Positions 11,656-21,951 of a DNA stretch of 64,000 nucleotides are shown here, in pieces. The translations under genes were made by a program, and so were the position numbers. The stretch is from Bryum argenteum (taxonomy: Eukaryota; Streptophyta; Bryopsida; Bryales; Bryaceae). The stretch is from contig CM073324.1 of NCBI GenBank assembly GCA_037043015.1, positions 20,848,097-20,912,096 of the forward strand. Reading direction: 5' to 3'. Numbering within the stretch: the stretch's first letter is position 1; every line of letters starts with the position of its first letter. The notes under the pieces were generated by a model. That model saw nothing but the letters and a program-made list of their open reading frames with translations. It did no database searches and was not told where the DNA came from.

Positions 11656-13334
11656 TAACCTTGTATTTCTTTCAGGATTAGACCATCGTTAATCTTACCA
11701 TTAAGTTATCTAAAAATCCGTTTAACACATGACCAATGGCTTTCACGTGGCTTAGAGCTCTACTGTGCCACCATGCTAACCGGGTCGAGACATAATAACC
11801 AAATATATCAACGCTCCCACTGCAGATTTATATGGAAATGTCTCGATTATACTTTCCTCCTCTTGTGAAATGTCTTCCACACAATTTAATCTGCAATTAA
11901 CCTCCAATGGCATACGCCATTGGTTTTACGTAACTTATACTTAATTATTGTAATCTCTTCTACATGTACTTGGCTTGGCTCTTGTCTCTATCTCCTTTAG
12001 TCATCTCATTGGTCTCATTAATATATAGAATAACATCAAACGGTGAGGTTTCTTAAATACCCTCCTCTTGATTTATCGTCCCATGTTCCATAAAATCCAC
12101 ATCCCTAATTATAACCATTTGTTTTTTGATTGAATCAAATAGCTAGTACCCCTTAGATTGGTCACTATATATAATAAAGATGCATTTCTTGGTTTTTACA
12201 TCTAAATTCTCTCTTTCCATCCATAATTTTACCAATCATTTACAAAAAAAAATCCAAACATGGCAATACAAGGACTTAGATCCATACCAGATCTCATATG
12301 GTTTAGATTTTACCACTTTTGTTGAAATGATGCTCAGTAAATAACATGCCGTAGATATAGCCTTCGCCCACAATCATCATGCTTTTAGCAGCTTCCACTA
12401 AAGTTTGATTTCACCAAAGTTTGATTCGTCCTCTTTGCTATCCCATTTTGTTGAGGTGTATATGGAATAGGAAACTCCCCTGAAATTCCAAAACCTTCCC
12501 AAAATCTTTTGATCACTAGAGATGTATCCTCCCCCTAGAGACGTATCCTTCCCCGTTGTCAGTCTGACAAAGTAGGACTCTCCGACCATTTTGTTCGAGG
12601 TCTTTTAACCTTGTTTTCCCACGACTTCTTCTTACTCTCCTTTGTAGATGGTTCGTACTTCCCACCTTTATTTTCTTCCTCCTTTTTCTTTTCTTCATCT
12701 CCAGAAGAATCACCTTCAGCATTCTCTTCTTTGAGCTTACACTCATTAGCTTTATGGCCAACTTTCTTACATAAGAAACATTTGCCCTTAAATGCTCTTG
12801 TTTTCTTAAATTTCTCTTTTCTAACCGCCAAAGCTTTAATCGAGTCTTTAGAACTTTCACCATTTTCATCTTAGATTCTTTGCTCTTCTTGTAGAATCCT
12901 CCCAACTAGCATATGCATTGATAAATTTTGTTCGTTTCCATTGATGCTCGTAAAACTTTTCCAAGAATCTGGTAGGCTACTCAGAAGAGAATTTGTCTTG
13001 TCTCCTTCATCAAGAAGAACACCAACTACCAATTTCCAATATCCTTCTCTTTTCAAAAGAAAGGACATTCGAAGCTTCCACGCATGAAAGTTCTCACCAC
13101 CAAACATGTCCAAGAATCTAGTCCCCACAGGACTAGTCATCATTGCAACTAATGCAATGAAAGGATGATTTGATTTACAACTCTTATGTAATCAATCCGT
13201 TTGAGAGTTGAAGAAAATGACCAATACTTTGGGTTTCGCTTATAATCAACTACTTTATCATAACCATGCTCGATCTACCTAACTACTCAAAGTACATTTA
13301 ATATATCAATAACATAACCTTCGCTCTGATACCA

Positions 13335-13592
13335 TGTTGGAATTCTGTAACCAATAATGATATATTAAATATATATAGTTTAAGGTAACTTGCCACCCAA
13401 CCATAGAAGGAGATATTGAATAGAAAAGTTTAATCAACTGTATCTCCTTCACCCTCCAAGCTACATTATATACCATTAAGACGTATGTCTTATGGTGTTC
13501 CCACTACACACTTGTATGGTGTTCCCACTACACACTTGTATGGTGCTTCAGCTACCATAAACTAAAGAGTCTCCGGAAACCCAATTCCAACA
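13335..13592 (-). repeat. 5' LTR of outer Copia element
   Basis: The 258 bp LTR is preceded on the plus strand by ctctgatacca (the minus-strand primer site) and followed by the target duplication GTTTC. It matches 4763-5020 except at one base. Confidence 0.92.
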
Positions 13593-13597
13593 GTTTC

Positions 13598-14160
13598 CGA
13601 TGATTCCGATTAAGATGTTGTAGGGCAATCTTTGGAAGCTCGCACGGTCGCCATAGCTACTGAATGGTGATACAACTAGCCATGGATGTGCGAAGAAGCT
13701 TGTTGGCGAAGCTATTGTAGAAGGTGCATATTAGAATTCAGTCATCGTCCTTCGAGCACGTTACGTCGCCCTTCGACGTCCTAGCTTGGTATTTGCTACG
13801 AATTTGAAGTATATCCAGAGACAGTTCCAGCGCGGTTCGTGATTTTCGCGAGACAGTGCCATTGCCATACCGACATTGGAGGGCGACTTCGTGGCCTCCA
13901 ATTTCCGTTCCAGTGGGTGAGTCTCACCTTCTTTCTACGAAGTGGTGCGCCCACCAAGAATGTGAGTGCGTGTCTCTGGTCAATCATTCATCAAGTCCTC
14001 TTTTGATGATTTGCGAAGTTTTGATAGGTTCGTGAAACATGTAGCAAAGAATCGATACTGATTCTGTTGGGACTAATCGTAGCTGCGTAACGTACAATGT
14101 CTTTGATACATCCTCTACATTATTCGGCCTCATTTTCAGCTAACATGTACTCGTGAGATC
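13598..14160. other. Upstream region of the tandem kinase gene
   Basis: No gene is recognised. Just before 14140 the sequence cctcattttcag resembles a 3' splice site, and the kinase frame is open from it, so the true start of the downstream gene may lie in an exon within or left of this stretch. Confidence 0.45.
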
Positions 14161-17100
14161 TTGGCAGAGCCACGAGCTCACATGAAGAATGCCGCTTATT
14201 ACCTGTCAAGCATATTGGACCGGATCGACGAAATCCGGAGGTTAACAGAAGATGGGGATCCTTCTAAAGGTTCAGTAGCCTTCAACAAAGAGAAGTGCAA
14301 ATATATGGCTTGTAAGCTCACAATGAGTGTCAAACCGATGATCGAGACTTCATTGTTATCAGCGGGGAATGGCAACACAGTTGGGCCAATGCTTCGATAT
14401 ATTGCTTTCGCAGTGGAGAATGCAGAGCGTCTCGTGAAGCGAAGTTGTGAACGTAAGTGGTGGAAAGAGATATTCAGGAGGGGAGATGGGACTGAAGCAT
14501 TCGGGGAAGTACTCCTCGACTTGCATGCAGCAATGGACATTGCAATTGACAGCATGATCTTGGCCTTGCATGCAGCAGTGGACATGAAGGCCATGGACAA
14601 CACAAGTCGAAGCAGGTCAAGGTGTAGATCTGAGCAGCTGGGACAGGTGTGGAACTCGAAAGTGCTTCAGGACCGATCGTTACACATGTGCAATATCAGG
14701 CTGGTGGTACAACACAAATCTCACCTTGCAACTGGGAAGAGGTTGGACGATGTGGACCTTAAAATCGCCAAGCATGTGATGGAACGGGATCATCCAGAAA
14801 GTGTCATCCAGTTAAGGACGACTATTTTCGTCAAAAGAATTGACAAGGACATAACCTGCATCACATGGCATGGTAACAAGTGCGTGATGAAACGCCTCCC
14901 GAGAGATGACCTTGCTAAGAAAGAGGCCGCCATCATGAAGGACCTCATGCACCCGCACGTTGTGCAGCTGATCGGCTATGCACTTCACAAAAACAGACTC
15001 AATCTCTTCACGCAGCCCTCACCAAACATTCTCTTGGAATATGCAGATCGAGGAAATTTACGTGACTATATCCAGAATCTGAAGAAGGATCTGGAAGCGG
15101 ATATGATTGTGAATGTCATGTTGGAGATTGCCGAAGGAGTGCGGTACATTCACAGCAAGAAGATCGCACACCTGGATCTGAAATCGATGAATATCTATGC
15201 TACCACTCACGAGATCTTGGACTTGAAGACTGCTAATTTCGTTCATGTCAAGATTGGGGATTTCGGCTCTGCCATCAGGTGCGACCACGACAAAGTCAAA
15301 CCGGATTGGGTGTATGGCACTCCCAGTTGGCGAGCACCGGAGTTGTTCCAAGAGGCAAAAAGTTCGGGTTCAAAGAAAGAGCTTCCAAATTCGAATCTGG
15401 AGCCTCTGGATTTGTTCAAAGCCGATGTTTACAGCTATGCAATGGTGTGCGTTGAGCTTGTGACCAGACAGCTTCCTTTGCAAGTCCAGTTTCCCAGTTC
15501 CCCCATATCGAGCGAGGTGTACGAGTATATCAAAGTGGAGACCAACAGACCTTCGCTCCCAGACACTTACCCACCAGAACTCTTGCGCATCATCCGTCGT
15601 TGCTGGGATGGTGAGCCCTCGAAGAGACCATCGTTTGAACACATCGTCGAAGAGCTCACGAAGTTGAAGAGAGATATGCTTCTGAAAGACCAGTTTTACT
15701 CTGCTCTCCCGAAAGTAATCTTCAATGAGGATAAGTAAGTTACTGCCTAATTATCGTGAGATTCAAAGTTACATGGTGTGTTAAGCATCTTCACATATTT
15801 GGCACTGTTGCACGGATGATGTGAACTCATAAGCTCTTACTTTGCTTTGTTTGGTTGTTACTCAGGGTTACAGCACTCATGAAAGTTCGAAAACGATTGC
15901 AAAGAGTTGGCTGGTATGAATTCGGAAAAGCAATATTGAGTGAGTCCACGCGTCATTCTGATTTACGAAGGCCCATCGGAGAAGCAATGTTGAATTATTA
16001 CGACGTGTTTCCTGGAGAAAGGTTTATGTGTTTCGACATGCTTACTGAAGCAATGTCGAGTGGGTCCGGCATGGATCGATCTGTAGCAACAATGAGGGAT
16101 GATCCTGAAGCAATGTCGAGTGGGTCCGGCATGGATCGATATGTAGCAACAATGAGGGATGATCCTGAAGCAATGTCGAGTGGGTCCGGCATGGATCGAT
16201 CTGTAGCAACAATGAGGGATGATCCTGAAGCAATGTCGAGTGGGTCCGGCATGGATCGATCTGTAGCAACAATGAGGGATGAGCCTGCTGCGTATTATGA
16301 TGGCATCGAACTAGAAGATGTGCTGCTTAGACCTTTCCGCAGGAGAGGTCGAGACCAAAAACCAGATCCCTTCCTTGGTCAGGAGTCTACCTCAGATTCA
16401 GGTGAAGATGATGGTGATGATGATCAATCGGTGAGGACGGGTACAATGTCTCCTCTTTTTGTCGTACACACCATCCATCCACCTTTCAATGCTCAGGGTT
16501 GCGAGATGTTGATTCAACTAGGAAAAGATGTGAGTTACAAGATCGATGACGTCGTGGCTGGAGGGGCTTTTATTTATCAGCAGATGTACACCGCACGAGC
16601 ATCCCACCTATAACGCGTTTTCGGCCAGTTCCAAGAACAACTACGCCTTCTATATGCCGATGCCATCAATCTCAACGTCACTTTATACGATGAAGTGTTC
16701 AACGTCTTAAAGAGGGTGGAATTCTTACTGGCAAGTTGTTCGTGGCCGGCCATCGAATTCCATGGTGGACCAACTGCCACCGACGAAGCTTTTCTTTCTC
16801 TACGAAAGAATCTACAGCATTGTGTGCACATGATGAGACATGCTTCAACGGTTCAGCGCATCACCATCGAGAGAGTCTCCGACTTTGTGTTCGAGGACCT
16901 AAACGAGGATACTTGGAGCCATGCATGTGAATCTGATCGGAATAAATTGCTTCAATTTCTTTCAAGTTCCCTTATTAAGATTAGTAGGGATGATGAATGC
17001 AAACGTCACCAGTATCTGGGGAGCATCGCAATGATCTCAAAAGACCCCACGATGTTCAGGGAGTGGCTTCCTTCAAAAATTCCATCTGAGTTCGTCAGCT

Positions 17101-17951
17101 CGATGTCTAAAGGTCTTTGGGATGAAGGTCCGGATGGCCTCATCCTGGATCCACTAACATTCTTACCTGTAAAAACAAGATATCGCGGCAAAGAGAAGGC
17201 AATGTACCACTATCGACCAGTGTCATGGGCCGTGAAAGTGTCATCCAGGAAGCTGGCCTACGATTTCATCAAGCTTGCAAGCCTCCAACATCCACACGTG
17301 GTGCAAATGTTCGGCGCATGGGAATCCAAGGGGTCTGAATATGTGGCCATGAAGATGATGCAGACCAACGTGATGCAGTTCTTGAGCCAGAAACAGGAGG
17401 AGTTCTTGAGCGCCGTGCTGTTGCTCACCATCCTGATTCAGGTCGCCGAAGGGATGAGTTACATGCACAGCCACCATGTCCGGCACCACAATCTCAAGTG
17501 TTCCAACGTGCTTGTGGGCGGAATCTGTAAGAGCTCGGAGTCTGGAGCTCGAAGCTTGGAGGTTGTGCACGTTGAAGTTTCGGACTACGGCTTGGAACCA
17601 CGACGACCAGTGATCAAAGAGGACGAGGCTTCGGAATCCAGCTCCATGAAGGACATAGTGCAGTTCGGTGAAGGTGACGAAACCGATGAGTATGCATTTG
17701 ATGTTTACCAATTTGCCCTGTTGAGCTCGGAGCTCTTTTCTATCCGTGGTTCAGAAGGCGCTACTTCTGATTCTAGTAGGATAGCAAATGCGGTGTCGTT
17801 CCCAGCCAAGTGCCCTGAGAATCTTGCCTCGTATCTACACAAGTGTGGGTCCAAGGATCCAAAAGAGAGACCCAGGTTTGAGGAGATTTGCACTGTGCTC
17901 CGGAACCACAAAGCTTACATGATTTTGAGTGGAGATCAAGGGCAAGCATAG
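14161..17951 (+). CDS. HeLo-like helical domain + kinase + repeat linker + pseudokinase (tandem kinase protein)
   Basis: I join three exons: up to 15734, 15866-16529 and 16629-17951. The introns are GTAAGT...CAG (131 bp, phase 2) and GTGAGT...CAG (99 bp, phase 0, containing an in-frame TAA at 16611-16613). The sum is 3561 bases, 1187 codons with the stop. The first ATG in frame is 14182; the frame is open back to a possible 3' splice site at 14139. Residues ~30-145 are all-helical with FNKEKCKYMA, resembling the MLKL/HeLo N-terminal fold (inference). Residues ~215-500 are a kinase with VMK (K244), HLDLKSMN, DFG and APE but no clear glycine loop. A four-copy 20-residue repeat follows, then another helical stretch and a pseudokinase (AVK kept, HHN for HRD, DYG for DFG). 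Plant MLKLs and tandem kinase proteins act in immunity; that role here is inference. Two separate genes remain possible. Confidence 0.7.
16047..16286 (+). repeat. Four 60 bp in-frame tandem repeats in kinase linker
   Basis: Four nearly identical 60 bp units encode EAMSSGSGMDRSVATMRDD-P. Only a few bases vary, so the expansion is recent. Two decayed relatives of the unit start seem to lie upstream at about 15924 (aaagcaatattgagtgagtc) and 15979 (gaagcaatgttgaa), suggesting an older array. Confidence 0.93.
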
Positions 17952-18310
17952 AATCGATAACTCGTGCCTTCTTCCTATCAGCCCGGACTTACAGGTCAAA
18001 TGGACGGAAGGAATTTCCAGCACTGACATCACCTTCTCAAGAGCATCCCTGCCCTGGCGCTAATTGTATACAGTCTAACATTAATGACTCTGTACAGAAG
18101 CATGCTTTCATAAAGAGATCATCCGCATAGGACTCTTTTGAGATAACTCCTGTACGAGTGCTGAAGACTTCGAGGGCGTGTATCAAAGAGGCAGTGGACA
18201 AGCTTATTTGAAGGTGAGTGACCAGAGAATCTACTACCCAAGTCAGGCTAAACCGAACTCGGCCAGCGTGTTTGAAGACAACCGACCGACAATGTTGGAA
18301 GATGAGGACT

Positions 18311-19978
18311 TGTGGCTGTAATTTTGGCTGTGATTTTTTGGTACGCACCCACATTCTTTGTGATGGCTGTAATTTTTTGGTAGTTGGCAAAGTTAAGAAC
18401 TGATTTTTTATCAAGTCATTGGGTTGTAATGCGTGTCTCTATAGCATCTGTAGGTATCTTGTTTTATTCTATCTCTCAAGTCAAGTAGTTAAGTGGTTGT
18501 GGTGTGTACATTGTGTGACCTATCCATCTAGTCATGCACAATTGCACAAGCACAATCAAGCTTAATTTAAGTGTGTTGGCATGTTGTCATGTGGACAGAT
18601 CGCAATATTCGTTGGTTAGATTTCATAGTATATTTGTGTTACTCCCTTGTTGAGGTATTTTTATACTTGTCTGTATGACTTGTAGATATTCTTAATCACC
18701 CTAAGGGATTTGAATGTCATATGGATGGAGTTGATTTTCATGCTTCAGGGAAGTTTTTAAAAACATGTTATGTTCCTATTATTCATTCGATATGCCATGA
18801 CAAAAGTTGATGTGATGAGAAATCTGGTATGATCTTACAACTCGAGGAAAACTATCAATTCACCTATGAACATGAATGTGGTGAGCTCTACGTCTAAAAA
18901 TGGCTTATTTAGTACCCCACAATATTGCTTTCCTTTTCTAAAACAAGGGAAAGAACTCTATTTCCAACTTTGAACATCATGATTTCACAAACCATGGAGA
19001 CATTGAGTCTTAGATTGAATGTGGAAGTGCATGTACAGAACTACTAGGCCCTCTAGCCACCATGTTTCCAAGTACCATCAGACAAGGAAAACTTTACCTT
19101 GCATTAATTGTGGGCAATTTTGAGGGTAAAATTACATTTTAGGGGTTAAAGTATGCCCACCTACTTGTTGGTGCTCTATCTAGCAGGATTCATTTGTAAG
19201 TGTATGATGTAGTAACTAACTTGTAGATTTACGTGTGCACTAAATCTTGCATTCAAATTGCTCACCATTTTTGAGATCAAAACGTTCAAAACAATAATTA
19301 ATTCCCTTCTTGCAATAAAAATCAAGATGTTTTGTGAGCCAAATATCCAATTTCAAAAAAATATATTGACATGAGTCTTTTCAAATTCTTATTCCTAAAC
19401 GAGTTAGGTACATGTCTACATAATTTTTACCCTCATAAGACCTAGAAAACCTAGGAAATAGATTGATATTTCACATGGAGGTATGTTGAAATTCACACAC
19501 AAAGGCCGGTCTTCGACAATAAAAAAAGGCACAAGAATTATTAAATTGGGAATCATGCAAAGATACCTCTTGTACATGCTCAAAAAACAAAACTTGAAAA
19601 AAAAGTAAAAAATTGGTAAGCCTTAAAGCTTCTTGCGTTTTTATTGAATTTGGGGCAGATTTTGAGAATAAATGAGCATAAACTGCAGTTTGTGCAATTT
19701 TGATCACATTTAAATTGTATTCTCAAACTTTGACGGTAAATATCTCCCAAAGTTTGAAGAATATTGAAGCATGAAATGACTTTTTGGTGAGGTACACGAA
19801 AACTCTACAATCATAATAAAGTTCCAACTTTCATAATATTTATATTTAGTAACTGAGAGGCTGACCAGAATTCAAGCGTCCCGTTTTGGGATAAAACTCT
19901 CATTAATGATTACTAAGAAATATGCATATGAGCAAAAATCACAATGTTAGGCATTAGAATGATATGTGTAATATGTCC
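18311..19978. other. AT-rich intergenic stretch
   Basis: I see no supportable gene or clear repeat. A minus-strand frame of 78 codons at 19471-19707 has no recognisable motif. Confidence 0.5.
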
Positions 19979-19984
19979 AAGGCA

Positions 19985-20165
19985 CCACAAGCCTTGGCTT
20001 GGTGGTTAGGAATCATGGCTCTCAATGAGGAGGTCGTGGGTTCTATTCCCCATGCCGGCGCGGTGCTCACCACTATAGCCCACCCAACTATTGTGGGAAG
20101 TCCTTGGACCTTGTTGTATGGGTAGCTCAAAGCCCTTTGGGGATACTATGTCAAGTATCTTCAAG
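19985..20165 (+). mobile_element. tRNA-derived SINE
   Basis: The head reads like an RNA polymerase III promoter: an A-box-like ttggcttggtggttagg at about 19994-20010 and a B-box-like gtgggttctattccc at about 20036-20050. The spacing of about 30 bp is as in tRNA-derived SINEs, and the body does not fold as an intact tRNA. The 3' end is uncertain. Confidence 0.65.
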
Positions 20166-20176
20166 GCAAGTATCTT

Positions 20177-20230
20177 CAAGGCACCAGTAACTAACTAGAA
20201 ACTAGCGCAGTTTTAGTGTCCACCTTCAAG
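20177..20230 (+). repeat. ~54 bp repeat unit split by solo LTR
   Basis: The unit starts ggcaccagtaacta and ends gtgtccaccttc. A second copy starts at 20711, directly right of the solo LTR. The two copies were apparently adjacent before the LTR-bearing element inserted at their junction. Confidence 0.75.
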
Positions 20231-20234
20231 GCAC

Positions 20235-20710
20235 TGTCACGGACATACACAAGAAGTTTCTAGAAGGTTCTTCTAAAATATTCTCTGAAGATTCCCTAAA
20301 ATATTCCTTGAAGATTCCCTGTGTCACGGCCACGTACTAGGTAGACAACTTAGGAAGGTTCTAGAAGGTTCTAGAAGCTTCCGGAAACTTCTGGAAGTTC
20401 CTGGAAGTCTCTGGAAGTTTTTGGAAGGTCCTTGAAGTTTCCGGAAGGCCCTGGAAGCTTCTGGAAGGTCTTGGAAGTTCTTGGAAGGTCCTAGAAGGTC
20501 CTAGGTTGAGGAAGGTTCTGGAGAACCTTCTTCTTAGCTAGTATTTATAGGAGTCGAGGCTAAGGGCAACCTCAGTCTCGACAACGCATCTCTTGGAGCT
20601 CTAGCTCATCTCTCTTGTTGTTGTTCGTGTACTCTTCTTGTTAATTCAAGCTCCTGTCAGTTCTTGTTAGTTTCCACATATTCTTATCATCTGTTTCCGT
20701 GTCCCTGACA
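20235..20710 (+). mobile_element. Solo LTR with dense heat-shock-element array (fossil)
   Basis: A 476 bp unit begins TGTCACGGACA and ends TGTCCCTGACA (inverted termini) and is flanked by a 5 bp target duplication GGCAC (20230-20234 and 20711-20715). No internal region or second LTR is present, so it is a solo LTR left by recombination. The first 300 bp contain at least seven perfect TTCnnGAA palindromes and many half sites in tight phase (20257-20500), the binding pattern of heat shock factors. A TATA-like tatttatag at 20542-20550 follows, where a U3 core promoter is expected. Heat-activated Copia elements with such sites (ONSEN in Arabidopsis) are known; relationship to that family is not shown. 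Confidence 0.85.
20541..20550 (+). promoter_or_regulatory. TATA-like box of the solo LTR
   Basis: The motif gtatttatag stands just after the heat-shock-element array and about 170 bp before the LTR end, a usual place for the LTR core promoter. Confidence 0.5.
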
Positions 20711-20827
20711 GGCACCAGTAACTAGCTAGAAACTAGCGCAGTTATAGTGTCCACCTTCGAGCGTACTAGTTATAGTGTCCACCCTCGAGAGAAGAAGTAG
20801 TATTGTTCCAATTTCCCCTTGTCCTGT

Positions 20828-20983
20828 GGCCATCAGGATATTAGCATTATGAACGGACACTTCATTCACGCACGCCGGCCCCTTAGAAAGGGACCCGAGT
20901 TTCTATATGGCCATCAGATATTAGCATTATGAACGGACACTTCATTCACGCCGGCCCCTTAGAAAGGGACCCGAATTTCTATC
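20828..20983. repeat. ~78 bp tandem duplication
   Basis: Two adjacent copies start ggccatcag and run through cattatgaacggacac and ccccttagaaagggaccc. They differ by a short indel and a few bases. Confidence 0.85.
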
Positions 20984-21951
20984 TATCTAGTATTTCCAAC
21001 TCATTGATCACCTACCGTCCTGGCATCGTCGTTCACGCAATTGCGATCAATGAGGTCTCCACCTGACACAAGGATTTAGATTTTCTGCATTCACGTTGCA
21101 TTTGTCACTCAATTGTTGCCTCTGATCAAAGCAATTGTCGAAAATTCATCGTACGTATACAACAGTGGTCGGCACCACTATACAGTACTATGGTCGGCAC
21201 TTACTGTTCGATGTTTTGTCTTGCTCGTAGGCGTTGATTCCGTAAGAAGCTTCACACGAGCATTCGGTGCATGATACTGCTGATCACTAGCCTGAATGCC
21301 CGAGTAGCTAGATCGGAGGTACAGTATGGAACGAACTGGTACTTTCCCGTGGAGATGCCACCACCCGGTGCCAATGGCGGGAGGGAAGGCAAAAGTGTCA
21401 TTTGCACAGGATTACAGGATCATGAATATCGTGGCTCCGAGCATGCAGGGGCCAGACATTGACTAAGCAAAGACTTTCTTTCCGGAAAGTTAGGGCGACA
21501 TTCTATGTGTGAACGCGCAATGATAAAGGTCAAACCAAGGCGGAGCCCACGCTTCTTGCTTGCGGTGTGTTTGTTGCGATCAGTCTTTTGCCTTTGCGAG
21601 ATGTGGACTGACCAGCCACCGGCCTTTAAGTTATCATACCAGCCCGCACGAGAAAAGTGTAGCTCGCCATGCTGCTTGATGAATTAATCCGGAAGCGCCA
21701 TTTCTGTGGCCTGGCGCTAGGTAGAATAATCGAAGGATTCTTGGTCGGAAATTTATTGATCGATGCTGCCAGGCAAGTACTGTCTGGGGATAGTGTTGCC
21801 GAGGGTTGAAAGAAGTCTGTGCTTTCATTCTTCAACTAGCTAGGAATTGACATTTTAGTGATCAAGTGATCGATCTTGGTTTGCAGGTATCAGCAGCCTG
21901 CGCAGAAGCGCCATGCATGCTCCGATTGCGAGCTAGCAATCACATTATAGG

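Larger units (their letters stand above)
4763..13592 (-). mobile_element. Copia-type LTR retrotransposon, outer host of a nested insertion (fossil)
   Basis: The ends are two 258 bp LTRs (4763-5020 and 13335-13592) that start TGTTGG and end CCAACA and differ at a single base by eye. A 5 bp target duplication GTTTC flanks them (4758-4762 and 13593-13597). On the minus strand a primer site complementary to initiator-Met tRNA (TGGTATCAGAGC) adjoins the 5' LTR at about 13323-13334, and a purine tract adjoins the 3' LTR. A gag region with a CCHC zinc knuckle lies at about 12550-13143; remnants of integrase and RNase H type sequence follow at about 12380-12550 and 11500-11690. The body without the inner insertion is only about 3 kb, so most of pol is missing and it is broken in many places. 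The near-identical LTRs imply a recent insertion. Confidence 0.9.

Noticed and set aside
14161-14163. TTG as the start codon of the kinase gene
   Set aside because: Nuclear plant genes rarely start at TTG. The frame is open upstream to a possible splice acceptor, and an ATG follows at 14182.
15998-16272. Minus-strand repetitive frames opposite the kinase linker
   Set aside because: They are shadows of the four 60 bp repeats of the plus-strand gene.
19985-20060. A functional tRNA gene
   Set aside because: A- and B-box-like motifs are present, but the arms do not form a cloverleaf; a SINE head fits better.
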